Assembly (NCBI RefSeq): GCF_000009765.2
Contig: NC_003155.5
Span: 1,860,001 to 1,924,000 of the forward strand
Direction of reading: 5' to 3'
Length of the DNA stretch: 64,000 bases
Origin: Streptomyces avermitilis MA-4680 = NBRC 14893
Lineage (GTDB): Bacteria > Actinomycetota > Actinomycetes > Streptomycetales > Streptomycetaceae
Shown: positions 33,270 to 44,800 of the stretch, in pieces
Position numbering within the stretch: position 1 is the stretch's first letter
Layout: the number at the start of each line of letters is the position of its first letter
Made by a program: the position numbers and the translations under genes
The notes under the pieces: generated by a model
What the model was told of the DNA's origin: nothing
The model's database searches: none
What the model saw: only the letters and a program-made list of their open reading frames with translations

Positions 33270-35794
33270 CGGTTGCGCTCCGTGAGGGTCGGGTTGCGGC
33301 GCAGGTCGAGCAGGTCCGCGGCGACCCGGGCGAAGGGGCCGAGCAGACCGCGGCCCACCTCAAGGCCGAACCAGGCGAGCCAGGTCAGCTTGGCGGCCCG
33401 CTTCTCCTGGCTGGTCAGGCGCGGGTCGACCTTGATGCCGTCGATCTGGTCGCGCACATAGCTGTCCGCCGGTACGACGACCTCGCCCGTCAGTCGCGCC
33501 GGTTCGCCCGCACGGCCGATCTCGACGGTCAGCGCGCGGGTCTGCCGCCACACGTCGCGGCGGGCCCGGGCGTACTTGTGGCCCTCGAGCCACCAGTGGC
33601 CGCCGTCGGTGTCACGCAACTCCAGCCGGTAGCGCAGGAGTTGATGTCGCATACCGTGCTGTTCCGGGATGCCCTCCTCGGGGCGGATCCAGACGTCACC
33701 GCGCTCCACCGTCAGCGGCTCGGGGTGCACCGCCGCGCACACCAGCTCGCCGCTGACGTCCACCCGGCGCTCCTTCACCAGCTGGTACATGCTCGCGATG
33801 GACAGGGTGAGCGCCATCGAGCAGGGGGTGTCGGCGGGGGCGCCGACCGGGCCGACGCCGCCCTCGGTCCTCTCGGAGAACCACAGGTACGGCTGGTCGT
33901 CCTTGTGCGGCAGCCGGGCGAGGCCGTCGCGGGCCAGCCGCTCGAACGTCCTGAGCTGCGCCTGGGCGTCGTAGCGGGCCGCGGGCCCGAGCCCGAGCGC
34001 CTCGACGAGCGCGGCGGTGCGGTCGTCGTGGGCCGCCGGGCCCTTCAGTGTCGCCTCGCACAGCTTGAGGGCGGTGGGGCTCCGCAACACCCTTGTCAGG
34101 AAGGCGAGTTCGGGCACCGGGTCGGCCTCCAGGCGGGCCAGGGCGTCGGTGCGCCACTCGTCCCAGTCCTGTACGCGCACGTGCATGCCGCCGAGCGCCA
34201 TGTCCTGTACGACGTCGTCGAGGGTGTTGGGCACGCCGGTCAGGTTGTAGTCGTAGCCCCAGGCGTCGGGTTCGCAGATGACGCCGACCGCGACCCGGCT
34301 CACCCAGTCCACCGGGGCCGCGTTCAGGTAGCGGAACGCGGGCACGGTGCGGAAGCGGCCGAAGGCCGAGATGAGGCCGCTGCTGAGGTCCTGGGGGTTG
34401 TAGGCGCCGGTCCTGGTGTGGCCGCCGATGCCGCCCGGGCGCATCGCCGTGACCAGCAGACCGTGGTCGCGGGCTCGCCGCAGCGCGACTTCGGCGGTCC
34501 ACTTCGTCTGGTCGTAGCCCGCGACGAGCCGGTCTACGCGGGCGAGCGGGTCGTCCTCGCCCATGGCGGTGATGCCGACCTCGTTGAAGACCGCGATCGA
34601 GGAGATGTGGTGCAGCGGCTTGGGCCGGCCGGTCGCCGCCAGTTCGGCCAGGGTCAGCGCGCCGAGGACGTTGCTCTGCCGCAGCGAGGGGTAGCCGCGC
34701 AGGAAGTCCACGGCCGCCGCCACGCCGACGACGCTGTCCAGCTCGTGGGCGAGGGTGTTCCACAGGTCGTCGGACAGGCCGAGGCGCGGGTGCCGGATGT
34801 CTCCGGGGAGCACGGTCACCCGGCGGCGGACCTCCGACGACCAGGGCAGCTCGTAGCCCTTCAGCGCCTGGCCCAGCCGGGCGGTGGCCGCCTCCTCGTC
34901 GGCGGCGCGGACCAGGCAGTAGACGTGGGCGTCGCTGTGCCGCAGCAGGTCGAGAAGCATGTGGCTGCCGAGGAAGCCGGTCGCGCCGGTCAGCAGGATC
35001 CGGCGCGGCGGCAGCGGCTCGGGCGCGCCGGTCCAGGGCAGGCGATCGGCGAGCGCGAGGTCGGCCAGGATCTGGTCGAGGTCCTCGCGGCGGGCGGTGG
35101 AGTAGGGGGCGTCGCCGCTCCCGGGCGGCGGGGTGGCCGCCACCGCCGGTGGGGTGCGGGGGGACGGGACGGGGAGGCCGCTCGGGGCGGGCGCCGGACG
35201 GGTGCCCGCGGCGGAGAGCGGGAGGAGGCCCGGGGTCGCGGCGACGCCGGCCGCGGTGGCACCGGCCACGGCGGCACCGGCCGCAGTGGCGCCAATCGCG
35301 GTGACGCCCGTCGCGGCGACGCCGGCCGCGGTGGGCTCCGGGGTCGCCGGAGTTGCTGAGTGGGCGGCCGGGGCGCCGCCGGCCGACAGCCACCGCCGGG
35401 CGAGGGTGCGCGGCCGGGCGTCGGCGAACACGTCGTCCAGGGCGATCTCCATGCCCAGCTCGCGTTCCAGCTCCGCGACGAGTTCCACGGCGTGCACGGA
35501 CGTGCCCCCGGCGTCGAAGAAGTCACTGTCCGGCGACAGGTGCCCCCCAGGCAGATAGCGGCCCGCGGTGGCGGCGACGGCGACGGCGAGGCCGTCCACA
35601 TCGAGCGACGGACCGGCCGTCGGACCGGCGCCGGGCCCCGACTCCGTACCGCTGCCGGTCGGCTGGGGCGCGGCGGCCGTCATGACCTTGGCCAGCAGGT
35701 CGCTCACGCTGAGCCCGCCGCCGCCCCGTTCGATCGACTCGCCGGTCGCCCGCTGTCCGGGGTACGCCGACGCGCCCTCGTTCACCTCACGCAT
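33266..35794 (-). CDS. ACP-thioester reductase with GMC-associated C-terminal domain
   Basis: 842 residues. Residues 65-137 are an acyl carrier domain with the phosphopantetheine Ser99 in DFFDAGGTSVHA. An Ala/Thr/Gly-rich linker follows (about 138-235), then a Rossmann thioester-reductase domain (262-600): LLTGATGFLGSHM and Y427xxxK431 in GYDQTKWTAE. About 634-780 is a beta-rich domain (LTVERGDVWIRPEEGIPEQH, WWLEGHKYARARRDVWRQTRAL) resembling the piece between oxidase and hydrolase in GMC fusion proteins. NAD(P)H reductases of this class release chains as aldehydes or alcohols. It begins 33 bp after the PKS stop with GAAGGG upstream. Confidence 0.88.
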   Translation of the reverse strand: MREVNEGASAYPGQRATGESIERGGGGLSVSDLLAKVMTAAAPQPTGSGTESGPGAGPTAGPSLDVDGLAVAVAATAGRYLPGGHLSPDSDFFDAGGTSVHAVELVAELERELGMEIALDDVFADARPRTLARRWLSAGGAPAAHSATPATPEPTAAGVAATGVTAIGATAAGAAVAGATAAGVAATPGLLPLSAAGTRPAPAPSGLPVPSPRTPPAVAATPPPGSGDAPYSTARREDLDQILADLALADRLPWTGAPEPLPPRRILLTGATGFLGSHMLLDLLRHSDAHVYCLVRAADEEAATARLGQALKGYELPWSSEVRRRVTVLPGDIRHPRLGLSDDLWNTLAHELDSVVGVAAAVDFLRGYPSLRQSNVLGALTLAELAATGRPKPLHHISSIAVFNEVGITAMGEDDPLARVDRLVAGYDQTKWTAEVALRRARDHGLLVTAMRPGGIGGHTRTGAYNPQDLSSGLISAFGRFRTVPAFRYLNAAPVDWVSRVAVGVICEPDAWGYDYNLTGVPNTLDDVVQDMALGGMHVRVQDWDEWRTDALARLEADPVPELAFLTRVLRSPTALKLCEATLKGPAAHDDRTAALVEALGLGPAARYDAQAQLRTFERLARDGLARLPHKDDQPYLWFSERTEGGVGPVGAPADTPCSMALTLSIASMYQLVKERRVDVSGELVCAAVHPEPLTVERGDVWIRPEEGIPEQHGMRHQLLRYRLELRDTDGGHWWLEGHKYARARRDVWRQTRALTVEIGRAGEPARLTGEVVVPADSYVRDQIDGIKVDPRLTSQEKRAAKLTWLAWFGLEVGRGLLGPFARVAADLLDLRRNPTLTERNR

Positions 35795-35827
35795 GAGAAC
35801 CCTTCACGGTGTGCTGTGTCCTTTCCC

Positions 35828-38800
35828 TCACTGCTGCTGCCAGGACCGGAAGGCCCGCAGTTGGTCCGGTGTGACCACGGTCTCCAGATACGCGTCGTCC
35901 TGGTCACCGCCGCCGAGCGCGGCGACCAGACGACGGGCCGGAACGTTGCGCGGGGTGCGCTCCGCCGTCAGCCGTACCTTCGCGCAGCCCAGTTCCTCGG
36001 CGCGGTCGGCCAGCCACCGCAACAGGCGCTCCTCGACACCCCGGCCGAGCGCCCGGCAGCTCATCATCCAGGCCAGTACGTCGAGTTGGCCCTCTCCCGG
36101 GCGGACGGCGAGCAGGCCGATCTGGCCGTAGTCGCCGAACCGGTCCCGGGCCGCGGCCGTCCACACCTCGCCGCACTCCCGCCACCGGGTGAGATCGCCG
36201 CCGTCGGCCGACCGGGCGCGGAGAGTGAACTGGTTGGTACGACGGACGAGTTGCTCGGCCCGCTGGACGTCGGCCGCGGACAGGGCCCGGATGTCTACCT
36301 CCAGCTCCAGCTGGGCGAGGAACTCTTCGAAACCGGCGTGTTCGCGGACGGCGTCCCGCTCCCGCTCCTGCTCGTAGAACCGTGCCCGCAGCCCGTCCTC
36401 GGCCGTCGCAGCCGCCGGGACCAGCGGCCACAACCGGCCCAGGAACTCGTCCAGTTCGGCCGTCGGCGGGCAGGTCACCGACAGCACCTCCGGCAACGCG
36501 GACCGCACCCCCGCGATCTCGACCGGGTTGTCGTCGAGGAACAGGAAACTGTCCGTACCGAGGTTGAGCGTGCGCGCCGCCTCGGCCAGGCGACCCGACT
36601 TCGGGCCCCAGGCGGCGGAGAGCACGCTGAAGTGCTCCGCCTTCAGCAGGCTGTCCGGGCGGTCCAGGACGGCCCGGACCGTGTCCTCGTCGTTGTTGCT
36701 GACCAGCGCCAGCAGCGCACCCGCGGCACGCCACTGCAGCAGCCTGCGCGCCAGCAGGGCACGCGGACCGGTCAGGTCCACCGCCTCCGGGCCGATCTCC
36801 CCGGCGACACCGCCCCACAGGGTCTCGTCCCCGTCCACCGCGATCACCTTCGGCGCGGGGCGCCGCACCGCTCGTACGACGTCGGCCAGGCGCAGGGCCA
36901 CCGCCGCCTGGAAGTCCGGGGTGAAGGGGAGGTGGGCGAGCTTCTCGGTCCGTTCGTCGAAGCGTTCCCCGACGGCGTGGTGCCGGGTCCAGTCGTCGGG
37001 GCCCAGCACCGCGATGCCGGGCAGCCCGGCCAGCTCGGCGGCGACCTCGCTGTCCCAGCGCTCGAGGCGGTCGTCGGCGCGCGCGGACGGCGGGAAGCCG
37101 ACGATCAGCGGCTTCCGGGTCCGCTCGGACAGGGCCCGCAGCGCGGCCGGGTACTCGGTGCGGAGCTCGGCGAGCAGCGCGTCGTCGACCGGCCCGAACC
37201 GTTCCAGGTCCGCCGCCCGCAGCAGCACCACGCCCACCGCCGTGGCCGGGTCCGCGAAGACGCCGGAAGGATCCCGCAGGCTCGCGAGCACATGGTGGTA
37301 CGGCGCCTCCGCGACCGTCACACCGCCGTCCCGTGCCCCCGCCCCCTCGTTGCACGCCAACTCGCACATCAGCGGCAGATTGCCCAGGGCGAAGGTGGCG
37401 GCGACGGCGAGCGGACGCGGCGGGACGACAGCGGGCTCGCCGGCGGGCGGGACTTCGGTCGCGGGCGGGACTTCCGTCGCTGCCGGCGCTTCGCTCACCG
37501 CCAGGGCTTCGGCCGCGGGCGGGACTTCGGACGCGACCAGGACTTCCGTCGCTGCCGGGGCTTCGCTCGCGGCCGTCGTACGCACCGGTGCCGTCGGATC
37601 CTCCACCGCCCGGGCGAGCAGCCGCAGGAACTCCTCCCCCAGGTCCGTGGTGGCCGCCGCGTCCAGGATGTCGAGGTTGTGGTCGAGCCGGATCCGGCCC
37701 GCGTCCGGCGTCATGGTGATCATCAGGTCGAGGTCCGACCAGCCCGTCCCGGCCGGCAGCACCTCCAGGTTCGTCAGGCGCCCCGCCGAGGAGCGTACGT
37801 AGTTGAAGTACACCTCCACCAGCGGCGCGTTCGGCCGGTACAGCCCCTGCTTCGCCAGCGTCGGCAGGACGTCCGAGAACATGGCACCCTTCGCGAGGAC
37901 CTTCTCGAGGCGGCCGTCGGTGCGGCGCAGCACCTGCTCGACCGGCTCGCCTGCCCCCGCCTCGGCAGGGAACGGCACCGGCACGCCGAAGAAGCCCACC
38001 GCGTCGTACGCGTCGGCGTGGATGCGCGTGTCCACGGGCACGGCCAGCACGAAGCGCTCACGCTCGCGCCTGTGTGCCAGCAGCACGGTGAGTGTGCCGA
38101 GGCAGAAGGCGGCGGGCGTGACGGCTAGCCCGCTCGCGGCTGCCGACACCCGCTCCATGAGCCCGTCGGGGATCGCCACGGTCACACTGCCGGCCCGGTA
38201 CGACCGCGCGGCCGGGCGCTCCCTGGTGAGTGTCAGGTCGAGACGGCCACTGCCGTGGAAGGCCTCGCGCCACTCGACCGCGGCGGCAGCACCTGGCCCG
38301 TCGCCGGTCGGCACGGTCCCCTCGGTGCGCTGGGCCTGGATCAGCAGGTCTATGTCGCGGTTGGTGACGGTGTCGCCGAGCGAGGTGCCGGACAGTTCGG
38401 CGTCGATCTCCCCCGCCACGAGCAGCAGCGACTGAAGATCGCTCACCGCGTGGTGCGCGCCGAACACCAGGATCTGTCCCCGCGCACCACCGTCGAGCAG
38501 TTCGAACCGCCACAGCGCCGCGGTCGTCAGGTCGAACGGTGACTCGAGCAGTTCCCGCAGCCGGTCGCCGGCGTCGAGTTCCACGTCGGCGGCCACGTCC
38601 GTCCAGCGCAGCACCGGGTTCGCCGGCTCCCGGTCCACCCGCAGCTGCCGCCCGCCTTCGGCACCGGGCACGATCGCGGTCCGCAGGGCCGCGTGCCGTG
38701 CGACGAGCCGGGTGAGGATGCCGGTGAGCGTCTCGCGGGTGGTCGGCGTGGTGAGCCGCACCGCCAGGCCGACGGCGTGCGCCGCGCCCGGCATGCCCGG

Positions 38801-41800
38801 CTGGGCGCTGCGCAGCAGTCGTACGACATCGCGGGTCGCGGGCCGCAGTTCGGTCTCCGGCACTTCCAGCACTTCCGAGGTGACGTCGGCCGGCTGCTCC
38901 GGTGTCACGGTGTCCCGCTCGGGCAGGGCCGCGACCAGGGCCCGTACGAGGCCGCGGATGTCGGACGCCGAGAACATCGCGGCGGCCGGGAGTTCGACGC
39001 CCAGCTCGCGGGCGAAGGCGTTGCGCAGCCGGACGAGCATGAGGGAGTCCAGGCCCAGTTCCTTGAGGACCGTGGTCCCGGACACGTCCACGGCACCTCC
39101 GCAGACCTCGCCGACCCTGGCCCGTACGTACGCTTCGAGCCGTACGGCACGGTCGTGGTCCGTCGTCGCCGCGAACACCTTCTTGACGAGGTCGTCCGAG
39201 TCCGCCCCACCCGTCGGGACGGTGACCAGGTCACCCAGGAGCGGGCGGGTCCGCGCCGCGTCCGCGTCGAGCGCCAGCATCTCCCAGTCCAGGGCGATGG
39301 GCGCGAGCTGGCGCCGGGACGTGGCCAGCACCCGCTCGAACAGTTCCCCGCCCTCGTCGGGGGAGAAGGCGACCAGACCCGACCGGCTGGTCTCGTCGGC
39401 CCGGGTGCCGGACTCGGCGACCATGCCGACGCCGGCCCAGGCACCCCAGTCGAGGCTCAGCGCCCGGCGGTCGGTACGGGAAAGGTGGTGCGCCCAGGCG
39501 TCGAGGAAGGCGTTCGCCGCCGAGTACGGGCTCTGCCCGGCCGAGCCCAGAAGACCGGCCGCCGAGGCGAACAGGACCAGGTTCCCGGCTTCCGGGATCA
39601 GCTCGGTGAGCAGGGTGGTGCCCAGAACCTTGGGGGCGAGCACGCGCAGGACGCGTTCGTCCGTGAGGTTCGCGACCGTGGCGTCGTCGAGCACACCGGC
39701 CGCGTGGACGACTCCGGCGACCGGTCCGGCGTCACGCCGCAGGGCCGCCAGCGCGGCCGTCAGACCGGCACGGTCGGCGACGTCGGCGCGGGCGAGGTGC
39801 ACGGTGACGCCGCGCTCTTCGAGGCCCTTGATCCAGCCCGCGGCGTCCGCGCCGGGCCTGCCTCGGCTCAGCAGGGCCAGTCTGCGGGCACCACGGCGGA
39901 CCAGCCGCTCGGCGACCACGCGACCGAGGCCGCCCAGACCGCCGGTGATCAGGTACACGCCGTCCGGGGTGAGCTCACCGTGACCGCCGTCGTCCGGGCG
40001 CGTACGAGCCAGGCGCGGCACCAGACGTCCCGTGTCCCGCAGTGCGACCAGCCGTTCGTCGTCCGCGTGCCGGAGCTGCTCCCACAGGGCGTCGACGCCG
40101 TCCGTGGACGGCAGGTCGATCAGCGTGGTCGCCAGCTCCGGGTACTCCTGCGCCACCGCGAGACCGAAGCCCCAGGCGAGCGCCTGCTGAGGGTGCGTCA
40201 CCTGTGTGCTGTCGCCCACGGCCTGGCTGCCCCGTACGACCACGAAGAGACGAGGGGCCCGGCCCTCGGGACGGTCGGCGAGCGTCCGCACCAGGTGCAG
40301 GGTGCTCAGGCAGCACAGCCGGGCCGCTTGCTCCGCCGTACGGGCCTCCCCGATCGCCGGAGCGTCGAGCGCGGACAACTGGACCACCCGCTCGGGCAGC
40401 CCGTCCGCGAAGGCCTCGTCGAGCAGGTGCGCCAGTTGCTGCGGATCGGCCGGATCGAGGACGTACCGGCCGGGTCCTTCGACGCCGAACGCCTCGCCCC
40501 TGCGGACGATGACATGCGGTACCGACGAGCCCAGCCGCTCGGCGAGCTCGACGGCCACGCCCGTCTCGTCCGCCAGGATCAGCCAACTGCCCGTGGCGGG
40601 CGGCTCCTGCGCGGGCGGGCGCGGCTGCCAGCGGGTCTCGAAGAGCGCGCCGTCCAGTGGGGAGAGCGCGGCCAGCTCGAACTCCTCCGCTTCCAGGACG
40701 AGTTGCTCGTTCTCGTCCCAGAGCCGCAGGTCCAGGGTCGCGGTGTCGCCGGCCATGGACCGCAGCTCGCAGGTCACCCACACGGGCGTGGTGCGCAGCC
40801 CGGTGAACCGCAGCCGTCCGAACCCGGCGGGCACGAACGCCCGGCCCTCGGGCGCGTCGCCCGGCAGCGCGGCCGTATGGAAGGCGGCGTCGAGGACCGC
40901 GGGGTGCAGCAGATGACCGGCTGCGGGGTGCGCGGCCAGCCGGCCGAGCGCCGCGGAGTGTGTGCGGCGGCCCTCCTCCAGGCCCCGGAAGGCGGGGCCG
41001 TAGTCGATGCCGAGGGCGGCGAGCCGGGCGTAGACACCCGGCAGGTCGACCTGTTCGGTGCACTGCTCACGCAGGACGGCGAGCCGCGCATCGGCCATGG
41101 GTTCCCCGGCGGTGACCGTGACGCGTCCGCTGACGTGCCGCTCCCAGCGGGTACGCCGCTCACCGGTGACCGCGGAGGCGATGGTGAAGTCCCGGACGCC
41201 GTCCTCGGCGGGCCGCAGGACCAGTTGCAGCCGCACGGGCCGACCCTCGTCCAGACGCAGCGGCCGCAGGAACCTGACGTCGGCCAGCCGCACCTCGCCG
41301 CCGTCCTGCAGCGCGGAAGCGGCTTCCAGTGCCATGTCGAGGAAGGCGGCGCCGGGCAGCCAGACGTCGCCGGTGACCCGGTGGTCGGTCAGGTAGGCGA
41401 AGCGGCTGTCGCGCAGGTCCAGGTCGCTCTGGAAGAGGTGCCGGTCGGGCTCGTCGCTGGCCTCGACGTGGGTGCCGAGGAGCGGCCCCCCGCCGCCCGC
41501 CGGGGAGGCCGGGGCGGGCGCGAGCCAGTGGCGTTCGCGGGCGAAGGCGTACGTGGGCAGGTCGACCCGGCGCCCCGTCGGGAACAGCACCGGCCAGTCG
41601 GGCGTGTGCCCGGCCGCGTACAACTCCCCCAGCCTGCGCAGCAGAATGTCGCGCCCGTCCTGCTGCCGGCGCAGCGAGCCGACGCCGACCGCGTCGATGC
41701 CTGCCTCGGCCGCCACCGCCTCGATCGAGGGGCCGAGCGACGGGTGCGGGCTCAGCTCGACGAAGTAGCGGTAGCCGTCGTCCAGCATCCGCCGGACCGT

Positions 41801-44800
41801 GTCCGCGAAACGGACGGGCTCCCTGAGGTTCGCGTACCAGTACGCGGCGTCGAGCCGGTCCCCGGGCACGGGCTCGGCCAGCACCGTCGAGTACAGCGGG
41901 GTCGGCGTCCGCGCGCCCCGCACATCGGCGAACCGGTCGAGCAGTTCCTCGCGGAGCGGATCCATCAAAGGGGTGTGCGAGGCGAACGGCGTCGACAGTC
42001 GCCGGGCGGGGATCTTCCGCTCCTCGAGTCGGTGGAGCACCTCGGCCAGTGCCTCGGCGTCGCCCGAGACGGCGGTGGCGTGCGCGCTGTTGACCGCCGC
42101 GACGAACAGCCGTCCCGCGTACGGCGCGAGCAGCTCCTCCACCTGCGCGCGCGGCAGTTCCACGCTCAGCATCCCGCCCTTGCCCGCCAGCGGTACGACG
42201 GCCTGGGCACGCCTGGTCACCACGGTCACGGCAGCGTCCAGGGTGAGGGCGCCCGCGCTGTACGCGGCGGCGATCTCGCCCAGGCTGTGCCCGATCACGG
42301 CGTCCGGGGTGATGCCGAGCGCACGCCAGGCGGCGGCCAGCGCCGCGTTGACCGCGAACAGCACCGGCTGAAGGAACTCGGTCCGGTCGAGCGGGGCGAT
42401 TTCCTCCGGTGCCCGCAGCACGTTGAGCACCGACCAGCCGACGTGCCGCCGAACCGCCTCGTCGATGCGGGCCAGCTCCTCGCGGAAGGCATCCGAGCCG
42501 GCCATCAACTCCACGCCCATGCCCGGCCACTGGCCCCCGTGCCCGGCGAAGACGAAGGCCACTTTGCCCGTCTGCTCCTCGCGGGGCGGCACGAGCGGTG
42601 TCCGTCCGGTCGCCAGCGCGTCGAGCGCGGCGCGCAGTTCGTCCCGGTCGGCCGCCACGATCGCCGTGCGCCGCTCGAAGTGGCTGCGGTGCCGCGCCAG
42701 GGTGTGGGCGACGTCGGGCAGGGCGACGTCCTCGGTCAGGTACTGGGCCAGTCGCGCGGCCTGGCCCCGCACGCCGGCCTCACTGCGCCCGGACAGTGCG
42801 AACAGCCGCTTCCCGGGCATGGGTTCGGCGTTCGGCTCCGTCGCGGCCGGTGGTGGTGCCTCCTCCACGATCACATGCGCGTTGGTGCCGCTGATCCCGA
42901 AGGCGCTCACGCCGGCCCGCCGCACCCGCTCCCCCGACGACGGCCAGTCCACCGCCTCCTGGAGCAGGTGCAGGCCGCTGCCGTCCCAGTCGACGTGCTG
43001 ACTGGGCGTGCCCGCGTGCAGGGTGCGCGGCAGGGTCCCGTGCCGCAGCGACTGCACCACCTTGATCAGCCCGAGCACGCCCGAGGCCGCCTGCGCATGC
43101 CCGATGTTGGACTTGAGCGACCCGAGGTACAGCGGACGGTTCTCGGGACGCGAGTCGCCGAAGACCTCCGACAGCGCGTTCGCCTCGATCGGGTCGCCCA
43201 GTGTGGTTCCCGTGCCGTGCGCCTCGACGTAGTCGATGTCGGCGGCGCCCAGTGCGGACAGCTCCAGCGCCCGCCGGATCACCTGTTCCTGAGCCGGGCC
43301 GTTCGGCGCGGACAGCCCCTGGCTGCGGCCGTCCTGGTTGACGGCCGTGCCACGCAGCACCGCCAGCACCTGGTCGCCGTCCCGCCGCGCGTCGCTCAGC
43401 CGCTTCAGTACGAGCATGCCCGCGCCCTCGGCCCAGACGGCGCCGTCGGCGTCGTCGGAGAACGAGCGGCAGCGGCCGGTCGGGGACAGGCCCCGAAGGC
43501 GGCTGAACTCCACGAAGGTCCCGGGCGTCACCATCAACGTCACACCACCGGCGAGCGCCAGGTCGCACTCGCCCGACCGCAGTGCCTGCGCCGCCAGGTG
43601 CGTCGCGACCAGCGACGACGAGCACGCCGTGTCCACCGTCAACGCGGGACCGTGCAGCCCCAGCGCGTACGAGAGCCGGCCCGAGGCCACGCTCAGCGCC
43701 GACCCCGTACCGACGTACCCGTCCAGCTGGTCGAGCCGGGAGCCCGCGAGATAGTCGCTGCCGAACATGCCGACGTACACACCGGTGGTGCTGCCCGCCA
43801 GTTCGGCGGGCACGGTACCGGCGCGCTCCAGTGCCTCCCACGCCATCTCCAGCAGCAGCCGCTGCTGCGGGTCCATGGCCGCCGCTTCCTTCGGGGTGAT
43901 CCCGAAGAAGCCCGCGTCGAAGGACTCGATGCCGTCCAGGAAACCGCCTTCCCGGGCGTACGACTTGCCGAGGGCCTCCGGGTCGGGGTCGTACAGCGAC
44001 TCCACGTCCCAGCGGCCCGCCGGGAACGGGCCGACCGCGTCACGGCCCTGGGCGACCAGGTGCCACAGACCCTCCGGGTCGCTCACCCCGCCGGGCAGGC
44101 GGCAGGCCATGCTCACCACGGCCACCGGCTCGTCGGACGCGGGCGTCGCCGTGCGGGCCGGCTGGGCGCCGGGTGCGGTCCGGCGGGCCGGCCGGCCGGC
44201 CGTCGCGAGCGCTGTGGTCAGCAGGTACTCGGCGAGCCGGGACGGCGTGGGGTGGTCGAACAGCAGGGTGGCGGGGAGCTTGGCGCCGATGCGGGTGCCG
44301 ATGCGGTTGCGCAGTTCGACCGCCGTGACCGAGTCCATGCCGAGTTCGCGCAGCGGCTGGTCGGGGCGGACCGACTGGGCCGAGCGCAGGCCCAGGGCGC
44401 GGGAGGCCTCCTCGCGGACCAGGGCCAGGACGCGTTCGGCGCGTTCGGCCTCCGGCAGCCGGGCCAGGCGGTCCGCCAGGCCGTCGGCGCCGTCCTGGCC
44501 GGTGCGGGGCGCGGGGAGCAGCGAGCGCCACAAGGCCGCCGCCGTGTCGTCGCCGGCCGCCGTCGTCTCGCGCAGGCGGGGCAGGTCCAGGGACCAGGCG
44601 ACCAGGTGCGGTGCGCCCCGGCGCAGGGAGAGTTCGACGAGTTCGCGGCCCTGGTCGGGGGTGAGGGCGCGGTGGCCGAGGCGGGCCATCCGTTCCAGGT
44701 CGGCGTGTTCGGCGGCCAGTCCCTCGCCCGCCCAGGCGCCGAAGGAGACCGAGACGCCGGGCAGGCCCAGCGCCCGGCGATGGTGGGCCAGTTGGTCGAG

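Noticed and set aside
37431..37580. Tandem Ala/Glu/Pro repeat in the PKS as a separate element
   Set aside because: The repeat is in frame and forms the linker between the condensation and FkbH domains.
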